Positions 50,781 to 60,226 of a stretch of 64,000 bases of DNA are shown here, piece by piece. The stretch is from NCBI GenBank assembly GCA_024408085.1, contig JAKSVH010000005.1, positions 1 to 64,000 of the forward strand, given 5' to 3'. Within the stretch, counting starts at the first letter, position 1; each line of letters begins with the position of its first letter. The translations under genes were made by a program, and so were the position numbers. This stretch comes from Bacilli bacterium. Lineage in GTDB: Bacteria; Bacillota_I; Bacilli_A; RFN20; CAG-826. The notes beneath the pieces are model-generated. The model was given only the letters and a program-made list of their open reading frames with translations. It was not told the origin of the DNA and searched no databases.

Positions 50781-50873
50781 AATTTATATTATGTCTTAAA
50801 TATTCGAAAGAATAAAGAAAAGTTTACAAAATTAGTAAAAATAAATTTTTAAATAAACAGTTAATTGATGTGT

Positions 50874-50879
50874 TATAAT
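50874..50879 (+). promoter_or_regulatory. Stealth gene -10 box, leaderless-type
   Basis: TATAAT lies seven bases before ATG 50887, putting the expected transcript start one base upstream of the start codon; no ribosome site is present. The -35 region is weak. Confidence 0.55.
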
Positions 50880-50886
50880 TTTCTTA

Positions 50887-51876
50887 ATGAAAAACAAAAA
50901 AATAGATATTGTGATTACTTGGGTTGATGGTTCTGATCCTAATTGGTTGAAAGAAAAATCAAAATTTTCTCCAGATAAAAAACAGATTGGTTCATTTGAA
51001 GACAAACGTTTTGAAGACAATTCTCTTTTAAAGTATTTATTTAGAAGTATTGAAGAAAATGCTCCTTGGGTAAATAATGTTTACTTTGTAACTTGTGGCC
51101 ATTATCCGGAATGGCTCAACCTATCTTGCCCAAATTTAAAATTCATTAAACATTCAGATTTTATTCCAAAGGAATATCTTCCAACATTCAATTCAAATTC
51201 AATTATTTTAAATTTACATAGATTACCGGGTTTATCCGAAAAATTTATTTATTTTAACGATGACTTCTTTTTGCTAAATAAAACGGAACCTGAAATCTTC
51301 TTTAAAAAAGATGAACCTTGCTACATGGCTGTTGAAGATATCACTGTTGCTACATCAAATGACGTTTTCTGGCATATGATGATGAATAACGTAAGAATTA
51401 TTAATAAAAACTTTAATAAAAAGGCTTGTAAAAAACACAACCATTGTAAGTGGGTTAATATAAAATATGGTCTAAAAAATAACATTAAAAATATTTCATT
51501 GTCTAGATTTACTAAATTCGCAGGATTTTATGATTCCCATCTTCCTTCACCGTATTTAAAGTCTACTTTTGAAGAAGTTTGGGAGAAAAATTTTGAAGAT
51601 TTAAACAATACTTGTCTTAATAAATTTAGAACTAATAATGATTTAACTGAATGGACAATGAAATATTGGTGCTATGCTCAAGGTAATTTTTCACCTATTA
51701 ATACCGATAAACTTGGTATTTATACAAGTGAAGGTTCATCAAGCGCATCAAAGTTAATTTTAAATAAAAAATATAAGCTCCTTTGCATAAATGATGATGG
51801 AAATAATTCGCAATTAAAAAATATTATTGAAGCATTTGAGAAACGATATCCGAATAAATCAAAATTTGAAAAATAA
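50887..51876 (+). CDS. Stealth-family sugar-phosphate transferase
   Basis: This 329-residue protein has the Stealth conserved regions: CR1 IDIVITWVDGSDPNWLKEK (5-23), then RFEDNSLLKYLFRSIEENAPWV and HSDFIPKEYLPTFNSN (CR2), and KFIYFNDDFFLL with the metal-binding NDD. Stealth proteins transfer hexose-1-phosphate in capsule synthesis (for example in Neisseria group A-type polymers), making phosphodiester-linked chains. Only the short bacterial form is present, without extra domains. It is a single gene flanked by a promoter and a terminator that overlaps the convergent gene's stop. Confidence 0.9.
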   Translation: MKNKKIDIVITWVDGSDPNWLKEKSKFSPDKKQIGSFEDKRFEDNSLLKYLFRSIEENAPWVNNVYFVTCGHYPEWLNLSCPNLKFIKHSDFIPKEYLPTFNSNSIILNLHRLPGLSEKFIYFNDDFFLLNKTEPEIFFKKDEPCYMAVEDITVATSNDVFWHMMMNNVRIINKNFNKKACKKHNHCKWVNIKYGLKNNIKNISLSRFTKFAGFYDSHLPSPYLKSTFEEVWEKNFEDLNNTCLNKFRTNNDLTEWTMKYWCYAQGNFSPINTDKLGIYTSEGSSSASKLILNKKYKLLCINDDGNNSQLKNIIEAFEKRYPNKSKFEK

Positions 51877-51898
51877 AATAGCCATAAGGCTATTTTTT
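51875..51898. terminator. Bidirectional terminator between convergent genes
   Basis: AAAATAGCC / GGCTATTTT with a four-base loop. It begins at the Stealth stop codon and contains the TAG stop of the minus-strand gene (51890-51892), so a single hairpin serves both. Confidence 0.85.
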
Positions 51899-53089
51899 TA
51901 TAGAAAATAATTCTTTTACCTTGTTGTAATCAATATTGTAATTATTATTCTTTATGATGCTATCAAGTTTATATAATTCTTCTTTACTACAGGCAGTATA
52001 ATCCGGATTAAGTTTTCTTAAGAATTTAATTCCGCTTATTTGTTCTGATCCATATGCAAAAAATGGAATCTTAGACATTAATCCATCAGCAATCTTCGTT
52101 GAGAAAGCATATTTGCAATCTTTTAAGTAATAATCAGAAAAACCTTCAACATGTAATATTAAATTTGATTTAGAATATTCGCAAAGTAATTGCTCGTACG
52201 GAACGAAACCAAAATAATGAATATTATTATAGTTTTTAAAAAGATTAAGCACTTCTTCATCTGCTCTTCCATACACATCAATAAAAACATTTTCTTTTTC
52301 TTTAATGTGTTCTGCAATATCCACAATTGACCCAGCACGATCGATATAAAGGTTGCCACCATATGTGATTCTAAAGCTGAATTGTTTAACAACATTTTGC
52401 AATTCATTAAGTGTTGATTTAAAGTAAGAAATTTTTCCATTCTTTAAGTCAAATTCTTGTTCATACAATTCCTTCAATTCTTCATTTGCATAAGAATGTT
52501 CGTCGCATGCTTTATATGCAAAATATGCGTGTTTTCGTAGGGATTTTCTTAAAAAATGAAAGAAAATTGATTTTTTCTTGTTTAGGTAATTGTATGTTTT
52601 CAATGGGTAGTCTTCGCCAGTAAAAATAAAAAGTTTTACATCACATTTATCTTTAATTTTTTTTGCATAATTATAGACAGTTGGCACATTACAACCCCAA
52701 AGTAAAACTGTATCAATTTTATTATCTTGAACATAATTAACTAACTGCTTAATAATTGATTTGTTTCCTGTATAAGCAAAAGATCTAATCCAATGAAAAA
52801 ACGGTTTCTTTGATTTAGAATTAGAAACAATTTTTCTTTCTTCGGAATTAGCGATCTGCTTTTGAATATTAATCTTAGATTTAATTAAACCAAAAGTGAG
52901 CTTGGATAATAAGGCATTTTTTGGTGATGCAGATAAATAATTGCAATTATCAAAATCTGCCAATCCAGTAAAATAAAAATTGTGTATTGTTTTAATATTA
53001 AAATCATTTAAAAAATATGAATGAATTTTTCCATTACTTTCAGTTTTGCTAATGGCAAAGTTTGATAATATAAGAATGTTACTCATCAT
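51890..53089 (-). CDS. GT-B fold glycosyltransferase
   Basis: This is a 399-residue protein with GT4-like C-terminal features: ITYGGNLYIDRAG (start of the donor domain), VDVYGRADEEVLNLFK, NIHYFGFVPYEQLLCEYSKSNLILHVEG (the usual segment before the donor-binding acidic motif) and STKIADGLMSKIPFFAYG. The N-terminal half is divergent. It is probably a capsule glycosyltransferase; the acceptor is unknown. It is a single minus-strand gene, divergent from the kinase at 53183 and convergent with Stealth. Confidence 0.75.
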   Translation of the reverse strand: MMSNILILSNFAISKTESNGKIHSYFLNDFNIKTIHNFYFTGLADFDNCNYLSASPKNALLSKLTFGLIKSKINIQKQIANSEERKIVSNSKSKKPFFHWIRSFAYTGNKSIIKQLVNYVQDNKIDTVLLWGCNVPTVYNYAKKIKDKCDVKLFIFTGEDYPLKTYNYLNKKKSIFFHFLRKSLRKHAYFAYKACDEHSYANEELKELYEQEFDLKNGKISYFKSTLNELQNVVKQFSFRITYGGNLYIDRAGSIVDIAEHIKEKENVFIDVYGRADEEVLNLFKNYNNIHYFGFVPYEQLLCEYSKSNLILHVEGFSDYYLKDCKYAFSTKIADGLMSKIPFFAYGSEQISGIKFLRKLNPDYTACSKEELYKLDSIIKNNNYNIDYNKVKELFSIKK

Positions 53090-53182
53090 TTATATTTTAA
53101 GGATTAATCCAAAAAAATAAATAAAATTATTATTTTTTATTGATTTTTTGATTATATTATTTGAAAATTATTTAACAAACAT

Positions 53183-53932
53183 ATGAATAAAGAGGCGCCA
53201 AGAATTATTAGATTTATTAATAGAGCAACTAAACTAATTATTTGGTTTCTCTTTTTTAGCATCTCGGACATTCATTTCATTAAAAAACATAATGTTAAGA
53301 AAGTAAAAATGTTTCGTCCTAAACTCTGGTCAATTACAAAACCATATAGAAAATTTTTCACAGGAATTTATGAAAATAAAAAAGTTTTTATAAAGTTTTC
53401 TAAGAAAGATGAAGATCTTGAACTTGAATCAAATATTTATTTAAAATTAGATGAGTATAAAAATAAGTTCTTTTTAAAACCAATTATCAATAAAACTTGC
53501 ACACAAAAAACAATTATTGTTATTCCTTTTATTGAATATACAAAAATTAATGAGGTTAATATTAAAAAAGAAGACTTTATAACTATGTGTAATAATGCAC
53601 TAGAAATTTGCAATATTTTAAGAAAAGAAGAAATTATTCATTGCGATATTGATCACAGAAATGTTCTTTGGAACGGTTTAAATTTAATTCTTTTTGATTT
53701 CGATAATAGTTATTCTTCAATAAACGGAAAAGTTTGTAGGCCAATTGGTGGCGGCGGAAAGCACAAAGTAAATGATGAACTTCTTTATTGCGATGTAGAA
53801 AGTTTTTGTAGGTTGTTATCTTCTTTAAAAATTGATCAGGATTGGCTTAATATTCCAGAATACAAGAAATTAGAATCTTTTAAATATAAATTCTATTATA
53901 ATAAAACCAAGGATGAATTGATTCATGAATAA
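53183..53932 (+). CDS. Kdo/LPS-kinase-like small-molecule kinase
   Basis: This 249-residue protein kinase-fold enzyme has VFIKFSKKDEDLELESNIYLKL (about 71-92, ATP-binding Lys and helix C Glu), IIHCDIDHRNVLW (about 150-162, the HxD-x4-N catalytic loop) and LILFDFDNSY (metal-binding DFD). It resembles the LPS core heptose/Kdo kinase (InaA/WaaP) family rather than protein kinases. It would phosphorylate a sugar of the surface polymer. The next gene, a polymerase-like protein, overlaps its end by eight bases, so both are co-expressed. Confidence 0.8.
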   Translation: MNKEAPRIIRFINRATKLIIWFLFFSISDIHFIKKHNVKKVKMFRPKLWSITKPYRKFFTGIYENKKVFIKFSKKDEDLELESNIYLKLDEYKNKFFLKPIINKTCTQKTIIVIPFIEYTKINEVNIKKEDFITMCNNALEICNILRKEEIIHCDIDHRNVLWNGLNLILFDFDNSYSSINGKVCRPIGGGGKHKVNDELLYCDVESFCRLLSSLKIDQDWLNIPEYKKLESFKYKFYYNKTKDELIHE

Positions 53933-55217
53933 AACAAGCAAAAGAGAATTGACTATAAATTTCATAGATAAATACGTTATGTATTTTGTTTTTGGTTTTG
54001 CTATTCTTGCACTTCTTCCATATGTTTCTGTGTTTAATGCTCTCGAGACCAATAATAATGCCGGAATTATCTATAGAGGAATAGTAACAGGCTTACTAGG
54101 AATTTTATTTTTGATTGGTTTGGTTTGTTATAGAAAATTGCCTAACAAGTTAGTGATAGGATGTTCGCTTTTATACTTTATAACTCAAGCAATAACTATT
54201 GTGGCTTCACCGCTTATCAAAAGCATTGAAGTACCTGTTTTGCAACAAGTTGTAGGATATGGATTAATATTTACAAATATAATTAGCATATTCTTAATTT
54301 TGTATTTTGAAAACATTTATAAACCTAATTTTGAAGTGCTAACTATTATCTTTTATTTCTTATTAGGAATTGGCATTGCATCATGTCTATACACATACAT
54401 ATTCCAATATAAAGAAATTGGAAGTGTTTTGTCTGATCAATATGGTTGGAACTATCAAGTAACTTCAGTTTATAGCACTAAAGGTATCTATGGATTTATA
54501 TTGCTAATTGTTTCAATTTACACGGTAATTCACGCATTAAATACGAAAAAATACTGGTATTACGCATTTGTTGTTTTCTTCCTATTTAACTCATTTATTT
54601 GCAGAGCCAAAACAACAATTGTGTGCTTATTTATTATCTTGATAGCAGTACTAATCCATCATTTAATTCATTCATGGAAAGAGCATAAGAAACAATGGAC
54701 AATCGCTCTATCTGTTGGAGCTGGTTTAATCCTAATATTTTCGTTATTGACATTTGTTCCTGGAATGCAGTTTGGCCCATTCAAAGGTTTAAATCACTTT
54801 ATGACTCAAACAATATTTAATGATGGAATTACAGTCACTAAAGATCGTATCGAAAAGGTGTCGCGTATTTTTGGAGCTGTTGATTATCCTCTTGGAATTA
54901 TGTTTGGCTGCGGAGAAAGAATCACAAATTATATTATTGCTCCTGCAGGTGCAGAAATTAGAGGAGATAATATGTATGCTGCAAATTATGCAACAGGTGG
55001 TATTATCAAATTTGTTCTTTACCTCGCAATTGCAGCATATGCAATTTATAAAGTTACAAAAAGAAAAAATGAAGAATTCAAATTCTTCTCCATTTTATTC
55101 ATTGCAATAATTTTATTGACGGGATTGTGTGATGACAATTCTATTATCGGTATAAATATATCTTTCTTATTTACCGCACCATTTATGTACTCTTCTGTTT
55201 TTAAAACAAGAGATTAA
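53925..55217 (+). CDS. Wzy-like polysaccharide polymerase
   Basis: This 430-residue integral membrane protein has 10-12 hydrophobic helices and a long outward loop around residues 285-345 (FKGLNHFMTQTIFNDGITVTKDRIEKV, then GEISYAINYATGG-like sequence including GDNMYAANYATGG), as in O-antigen/capsule polymerases. It overlaps the upstream kinase gene by eight bases and has AAGGAT as a ribosome site inside it. It has no clear similarity to the protein at 47428. The end overlaps the convergent GT2 by four bases. Confidence 0.75.
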   Translation: MNKTSKRELTINFIDKYVMYFVFGFAILALLPYVSVFNALETNNNAGIIYRGIVTGLLGILFLIGLVCYRKLPNKLVIGCSLLYFITQAITIVASPLIKSIEVPVLQQVVGYGLIFTNIISIFLILYFENIYKPNFEVLTIIFYFLLGIGIASCLYTYIFQYKEIGSVLSDQYGWNYQVTSVYSTKGIYGFILLIVSIYTVIHALNTKKYWYYAFVVFFLFNSFICRAKTTIVCLFIILIAVLIHHLIHSWKEHKKQWTIALSVGAGLILIFSLLTFVPGMQFGPFKGLNHFMTQTIFNDGITVTKDRIEKVSRIFGAVDYPLGIMFGCGERITNYIIAPAGAEIRGDNMYAANYATGGIIKFVLYLAIAAYAIYKVTKRKNEEFKFFSILFIAIILLTGLCDDNSIIGINISFLFTAPFMYSSVFKTRD

Positions 55218-56008
55218 ATTACTTCATTTGCAAGTTTGCTTCCTTCTTTTAAAAGGCTAGTAAGTTTTTTTAATGAGAATTTATTATTTCTCCAATGCCT
55301 CATTTTTAAAGCATTACGATATTTAAGAATCCAAAACATATGTGGATGTACAATTTTCATAATACAACCTCTAGAAATAACAAAATCTTCAGTTACACCT
55401 TTGAAATAAATTGAGTTATCTACATCATCTTTAATTGTAAATAAAACTTCGCTTGATCTAACAAAGATAGCTTTCGATTCAACAATTTTTTTAATAAAGA
55501 GACTATCTTCTCCAAGTTGAACTTTATTTGGATAGCCAACTTTGGTGTTATATCTCAAATTGTATTTTTTAATTGCTTCTTTTTTGAATACTAATCCTGG
55601 TCCGCCAGCATAACCAACATCCTTAAATTTCTTTACTCTTTTTGTTTTTTTGTTGTGCACTAATCTATTATTTTCGTGAGTAACAATACCATTAAATAAA
55701 ATAAATTCTGCATCCGGGAATTTTCTAAATGCATTTTCGATGATTTCCTCATAGTTGTCTACTAAAGGGCAATCGTCATCAATGCAAATGCAAAAATCAC
55801 CCTCAGCATAATCTAAAAGATTATTGCGGTTATTACTAACCCCAATATTGTCACAATTAACCACTTTCAAATTTTCTATGTTATTAATTGATTTTTCGTC
55901 GCATTGATTGCAAATTAAGCAATCTGATTTAATGTGTAAATAATCTAAAAGTTCGGAACATTGTTCCAAAGTTTTGTGATGAGTAGGAACCAATACTTGG
56001 TATTTCAT
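55214..56008 (-). CDS. Family 2 glycosyltransferase
   Basis: This is a 264-residue GT2-like enzyme: YQVLVPTHHKTLEQCSELLDYL start, then LKVVNCDNIGVSNNRNNLLDYAEGDFCICIDDDCPLVD (the N-N-R and DDD metal site near 73-80), and LGEDSLFIKKIV (ED motif) near 167. It belongs to the short-donor-domain subgroup seen in capsule loci. It starts one base after the rmlB stop and is the last gene of the minus-strand operon that begins near 59895. Its end overlaps the plus-strand polymerase by four bases. Confidence 0.8.
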   Translation of the reverse strand: MKYQVLVPTHHKTLEQCSELLDYLHIKSDCLICNQCDEKSINNIENLKVVNCDNIGVSNNRNNLLDYAEGDFCICIDDDCPLVDNYEEIIENAFRKFPDAEFILFNGIVTHENNRLVHNKKTKRVKKFKDVGYAGGPGLVFKKEAIKKYNLRYNTKVGYPNKVQLGEDSLFIKKIVESKAIFVRSSEVLFTIKDDVDNSIYFKGVTEDFVISRGCIMKIVHPHMFWILKYRNALKMRHWRNNKFSLKKLTSLLKEGSKLANEVI

Positions 56009-56009
56009 T

Positions 56010-56999
56010 TTAGAATTTATTACGTTTATTTAGTTTTTCAACCCAAGGAATATTGGACTTATACCAATCAAGAGTTTTTGCTAAACCATCTTCGAATTTA
56101 GTTTCTGGAACCCAGCCTAATTCATTTTTTATTTTTGTTGAATTAATAGCGTATCTTAAGTCGTGACCTTTTCTATCTGCGACAAACTTGATTAATGATT
56201 CAGGTTTTCCAACAATTTTTAAGATCTTTTTAACAATATCAATGTTTCTAACTTCGTTATTGCCACCAATATTGTAAACTTCACCAACTTTTCCTTTATG
56301 TATGATTAAATCAATTGCAGAACAATGATCTTCAACATAAAGCCAATCGCGAACATTAATACCTTGTCCATAGACAGGAAGTTGCTTGTCACTCATTGCA
56401 TTTGAAAACATTAATGGAATTAACTTTTCTGGGAATTGATATGGACCATAGTTATTTGAACATCTTGAGATTGTAACTGGTAAACCATAAGTTCTATTAT
56501 ATGCAAGAACAAGCAAATCTGCAGCAGCCTTGCTGCTACTATATGGACTTGATGTATACAATGGAGTTGTTTCGGAAAATAATAAGTCTGGACGATCTAA
56601 TGGTAAATCACCATAAACTTCGTCAGTTGAAACTTGGTGATATCTCTTAACATCATACTTAATCGAAGCATCCATTAAAACTGATGTTCCAATAATATTT
56701 GTCTTCAAAAAGATTTGCGGATTCTTAATACTTCTATCAACATGTGATTCTGCAGCAAAGTTAACCACAATATCTGGTCTTTCTTTTGAGAAGATTTTTT
56801 CAATTAATGACTTGCTGCAAATATCGGCTTTATAAAATTTAAAATTTGGATTTTTAAATAACGAGGCCAAGTTATTCTTGTTGCCTGCATAAGTAAGCTT
56901 ATCAATGCATATAATTTTGTAATCAGAATATTTTGAAATTAAATGATAAATGAAGTTTGTTCCAATAAATCCGGCACCACCTGTAACTACGATTTTCAT
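56010..56999 (-). CDS. rmlB: dTDP-glucose 4,6-dehydratase RmlB
   Basis: This is a 329-residue short-chain dehydrogenase/reductase. The NAD-binding TGGAGFIGTNF is at residues 6-16, the active-site VSTDEVYGD near 119-127 and the catalytic YSSSKAAADLL (Tyr-x3-Lys) near 151-161. It dehydrates dTDP-glucose to dTDP-4-keto-6-deoxyglucose. It lies 12 bases after rmlA in the same operon. RmlC and RmlD are not in the window, so the keto sugar probably goes to the DegT-type aminotransferase at 58807 rather than to rhamnose. Confidence 0.93.
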   Translation of the reverse strand: MKIVVTGGAGFIGTNFIYHLISKYSDYKIICIDKLTYAGNKNNLASLFKNPNFKFYKADICSKSLIEKIFSKERPDIVVNFAAESHVDRSIKNPQIFLKTNIIGTSVLMDASIKYDVKRYHQVSTDEVYGDLPLDRPDLLFSETTPLYTSSPYSSSKAAADLLVLAYNRTYGLPVTISRCSNNYGPYQFPEKLIPLMFSNAMSDKQLPVYGQGINVRDWLYVEDHCSAIDLIIHKGKVGEVYNIGGNNEVRNIDIVKKILKIVGKPESLIKFVADRKGHDLRYAINSTKIKNELGWVPETKFEDGLAKTLDWYKSNIPWVEKLNKRNKF

Positions 57000-57011
57000 A
57001 TGTTTTCCCCA

Positions 57012-57887
57012 CTATTTCTTATTTATTTTCACTAAATCAAGAATATATTGACCATATTCAGTGTTAGCTAAATCATTACCTAATTTTTCTAATTTTTTTA
57101 AATCAATAAAACCTCTACGGTATGCAATTTCTTCAATACAGGAAACGTAAAAACCTTGTCTATCTTGAATAGTTGAAACAAAGTTAGAAGCTTTGAGCAT
57201 TCCATCAGGAGTTCCTGTATCAAGCCATGCAAAACCGCGTTCGAAAATTTTTACTTTAAGTTTTCCTCTATTAAGATATTCATTATTAACTGATGTAATT
57301 TCCAATTCACCACGTTTACTTGGTTTAACATGTTTTGCTATTTCAATAACATCATTGTTGTAGAAATATAAACCAGGAACAGCATAATTTGATTTTGGTT
57401 CTTTTGGTTTTTCTTCAATCGAAACAACATTGTGATTCTTATCAAATTCGACAACTCCAAATGAAGTTGGATCTTTAACTGGATAGCCAAAAATAGTTGC
57501 ACCTTCGTTTTCATTAATGGCTTTTTCAAGAAGTCTTGTCATATTTGGACCATAAAAAACATTGTCACCCAAAATAAGGCAAACAGAATCTTTTCCAATG
57601 AACTTTTCACCAATTAAGAATGCTTCTGCTAATCCTTTCGGTTGTTCTTGAACAGCATATTCGAAATGCATTCCCAATTCAGAGCCATCTCCAAGAAGTT
57701 TTTCATAATCTCCAATATCATAAGGTGTAGAAATAATTAAAACTTCTTTAATTGATGCAAGCATTAAAATTGAAAGAGGATAATAAACCAAAGGTTTATC
57801 AAAAATAGGAAGCAATTGTTTGGAAATTGCTTTTGTGCTCGGATATAAACGAGTTCCTTTTCCGCCAGCTAATATAATGCCCTTCAT
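57012..57887 (-). CDS. rmlA: Glucose-1-phosphate thymidylyltransferase RmlA
   Basis: This 291-residue nucleotidyltransferase has [30 protein letters not shown] (3-32), the nucleotide-binding signature of RmlA, then [17 protein letters not shown] (about 104-120), [14 protein letters not shown] and a C-terminal FIDLKKL allosteric helix. It makes dTDP-glucose from glucose-1-phosphate and dTTP. An AAGGAGGG ribosome site precedes ATG 57887. It lies between a GT2 gene and rmlB. Length and motifs match functional RmlA proteins fully. Confidence 0.95.
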   Translation of the reverse strand: MKGIILAGGKGTRLYPSTKAISKQLLPIFDKPLVYYPLSILMLASIKEVLIISTPYDIGDYEKLLGDGSELGMHFEYAVQEQPKGLAEAFLIGEKFIGKDSVCLILGDNVFYGPNMTRLLEKAINENEGATIFGYPVKDPTSFGVVEFDKNHNVVSIEEKPKEPKSNYAVPGLYFYNNDVIEIAKHVKPSKRGELEITSVNNEYLNRGKLKVKIFERGFAWLDTGTPDGMLKASNFVSTIQDRQGFYVSCIEEIAYRRGFIDLKKLEKLGNDLANTEYGQYILDLVKINKK

Positions 57888-57888
57888 A

Positions 57889-58803
57889 CTAATCCCTCCT
57901 TAAATTATACTCGGATTTATTAAGTTTTCTGAGAACTTTATTATATAAAACTAAAAATTTACGTTTTCTTAATTCATTATATTTAATTTTGTAAGAAAGA
58001 AAAATATAATTTAAGTTTCTTTTATACTCATTAGGACAAACATCTTTTAAATACTTGTAAAAGTTGATTTTCATTAAATAAAAATTCATTTTTGATTCCA
58101 CAGATTCTTTTGAATGTCTAATTGTCCAGCTACCATCTATGTTTTTTCTCCATACAGACATAACTTCAGGGAAATATCTGACTTTGCCACAAAGTGTTGT
58201 GTAAAATCCAAAATAGGAATCACCAAATTTATTAGCAGGACTATTAATAGGATATTTATCACTGGTAAAAATTTCTTTTCTTATCATCCATCCAGTTGTA
58301 TGAGATAAAAAATACAATGCATCAATGAATTTATAATCGTATTCAATTTCAGAAGAATTTGAAAATCCAAAAAATTTATTTAATTTTGCATCATAAAATT
58401 TTGTTCTAGTCAAACAAGCAACATAGTCAATATTATTCTCTAAAAAGGAGATTTTTTTCTCAATTACTTGATCTGAAAGCCAATAATCATCACCTTCACA
58501 AAAACATATATACTTGCCATTGCATTTTGGAAAAACGATATCTTTGCTGATTCCGCCCTTTCCATTTTTCTTAAATTGGGAATACTGGTTTTCTTTCTCT
58601 AAAATTGGTTTAATAATGTCAGGATATTGTTCAGCGTATTTTTTTATTATTAATCCAGTTTTATCAGTAGATGCATCATCATGAACAAAAACTTCATATT
58701 TATATTGTGTTTTTTGATTCACAAAACTTTTCAAAGCATCTTCAATATACTTTTCTTGATTATAAGCATTGCAAATTACAGAAACGTAAATGTCTTGGTT
58801 CAT
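57889..58803 (-). CDS. Family 2 glycosyltransferase
   Basis: This 304-residue GT2 enzyme starts [20 protein letters not shown] (6-25), with [15 protein letters not shown] and [11 protein letters not shown] (the E-G-DD metal site) near 98-108. [11 protein letters not shown] and the W-x-x-R-x-E region ([10 protein letters not shown]) fit the WbbD/SpsA-like capsule subgroup. The C-terminal 60 residues are basic. It starts three bases after the aminotransferase stop and ends one base before rmlA, so it belongs to the dTDP-sugar operon and probably transfers the sugar made by that pathway. Confidence 0.87.
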   Translation of the reverse strand: MNQDIYVSVICNAYNQEKYIEDALKSFVNQKTQYKYEVFVHDDASTDKTGLIIKKYAEQYPDIIKPILEKENQYSQFKKNGKGGISKDIVFPKCNGKYICFCEGDDYWLSDQVIEKKISFLENNIDYVACLTRTKFYDAKLNKFFGFSNSSEIEYDYKFIDALYFLSHTTGWMIRKEIFTSDKYPINSPANKFGDSYFGFYTTLCGKVRYFPEVMSVWRKNIDGSWTIRHSKESVESKMNFYLMKINFYKYLKDVCPNEYKRNLNYIFLSYKIKYNELRKRKFLVLYNKVLRKLNKSEYNLRRD

Positions 58804-58806
58804 AAG

Positions 58807-59895
58807 TTATTTTAAAATAATATCGCAAATAAGATTGATCTCTTCGTCAGATAATTCGTGATAAAGAGGTAAACAAAGTATATTTTTTGCTACATTGTGA
58901 GCAATTGGTGTTTTATTAGCATATGCAGACATACACTTAAACTCATTAGTACAAGGATAGAAGTATTTTCTTGCTGCAATATCATGTTTAGCAAGCTTAT
59001 CTTTTATTTCGTCTCTAGTGTATTTATAGCCATCAAATCGAACAGGAAAATATGCATAATTATTCAAAACATCAGATTGTTTATTAAGTAAAATAATGCC
59101 TTTCGTATTAATCAAACGTTTTACATAAAGTTCAAATGCTCTTTTGCGATCGGAAATATATTTATCAACATGCTTTAAGTTACATAGACCCATGCATGCT
59201 TGAAACTCATTCATCTTTGCGTTTCCGCCACAATATTCGCATTCTTCTTCACCAACTAAACCAAAGTTTTTCATTGATTTGAATTTTGCTTCTAATGATG
59301 GATTGTTATAGCAAATCGCTCCACCTTCAATTGTGTTAAATATTTTTGTTGCGTGGAAAGAAAGCATTGAAGCATCTCCCCAATTACAAATTCCCTTCCC
59401 TTTGTATCTAACACCAAAAGCATGAGCTGCATCATATATAACTTTTAAATTGTGTTTCTTTGCAATTCGATCAATTTCTTCAACATCACAAATGTTTCCA
59501 TAAACATGAACAGGAACAATTGCCACGGTCTTTTCAGTAATTAATGCTTCGATTTTAGTTACATCAATTGTGTAATCTTTTTCATTAATGTCACAGAAAA
59601 CTGGAACTAAACCATTTCGAACAATAGCATTTGTAGTAGATACAAAAGTAAATGGGGTTGTAATTACTTCGCTTCCTTTAGGAAAATCAAAAGCAGCTAT
59701 TGCAGTTTCTAAAGCTAAGTGACCATTAGTAAATAATGTAACTTTTTTAACGCCTAAATATTCTGCTAATTTTTCTTCAAGCAAATTATGTTTAGGACCA
59801 CAGTTAGTTAACCAATGATTATCCCAAATACTTTTAATTTCTTCACAATACTCTTCATACGAAGGCATTGATGATCTAGTAACATTTATTTTCAT
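58807..59895 (-). CDS. DegT/DnrJ/EryC1-family sugar aminotransferase
   Basis: This is a 362-residue PLP enzyme of the nucleotide-sugar aminotransferase family. VTLFTNGHLALETAI (the phosphate-binding T-N-x-x-A-L), VYDAAHAFGVRYKG (cofactor Asp) and LSFHATKIFNTIEGGAI (Lys in ATK forms the Schiff base) are visible. With RmlA and RmlB in the same operon it could make dTDP-4-amino-4,6-dideoxy-hexose (VioA/WecE-type) directly; a 3-amino sugar would need an isomerase not seen here. It is the first gene of the polysaccharide part of the operon, 25 bp after the small TRAP partner gene. Confidence 0.88.
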   Translation of the reverse strand: MKINVTRSSMPSYEEYCEEIKSIWDNHWLTNCGPKHNLLEEKLAEYLGVKKVTLFTNGHLALETAIAAFDFPKGSEVITTPFTFVSTTNAIVRNGLVPVFCDINEKDYTIDVTKIEALITEKTVAIVPVHVYGNICDVEEIDRIAKKHNLKVIYDAAHAFGVRYKGKGICNWGDASMLSFHATKIFNTIEGGAICYNNPSLEAKFKSMKNFGLVGEEECEYCGGNAKMNEFQACMGLCNLKHVDKYISDRKRAFELYVKRLINTKGIILLNKQSDVLNNYAYFPVRFDGYKYTRDEIKDKLAKHDIAARKYFYPCTNEFKCMSAYANKTPIAHNVAKNILCLPLYHELSDEEINLICDIILK

Positions 59896-59920
59896 AATAA
59901 ATATAATAACATTTTTTTAT

Positions 59921-60212
59921 TTATTTATTAATTTCTTTTGTGCCCTTCTTTTTGAAAGGATTTTTAAATTTATTTTCCCCTGTCAAATAAATAGATATTA
60001 AACCTAATAAAACTATGAAGCTTGAAGCAATAATTAAATAATAGAAAATATTTTTATATATAAAAGTGCATATGTTTGTTGCTGCTTCCCCACCAATGCA
60101 AAGAGCTACTATAAAACCTATTACAGTTAGCGTTGAACCAAATAAACAAACAATAATGCCATAGCTGTAGATGGTTTTTAATATTTCAGATAGTTTTAAA
60201 CAAAATTTCTTC
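59921..60212 (-). CDS. Small two-helix membrane protein next to TRAP permease
   Basis: This 97-residue protein has two hydrophobic helices (about 16-42 and 53-77) and a lysine-rich tail (KNPFKKKGTKEINK). I use ATG 60212 with GGAGGG upstream; the frame extends by two codons to a TTG. It starts 14 bases after the TRAP permease stop. TRAP systems need a small DctQ subunit, which normally has four helices and about 160 residues, so this could be a reduced DctQ-like subunit or an unrelated partner. Family not recognised with certainty. Confidence 0.6.
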
Positions 60213-60226
60213 ATTATCAAACCCTC

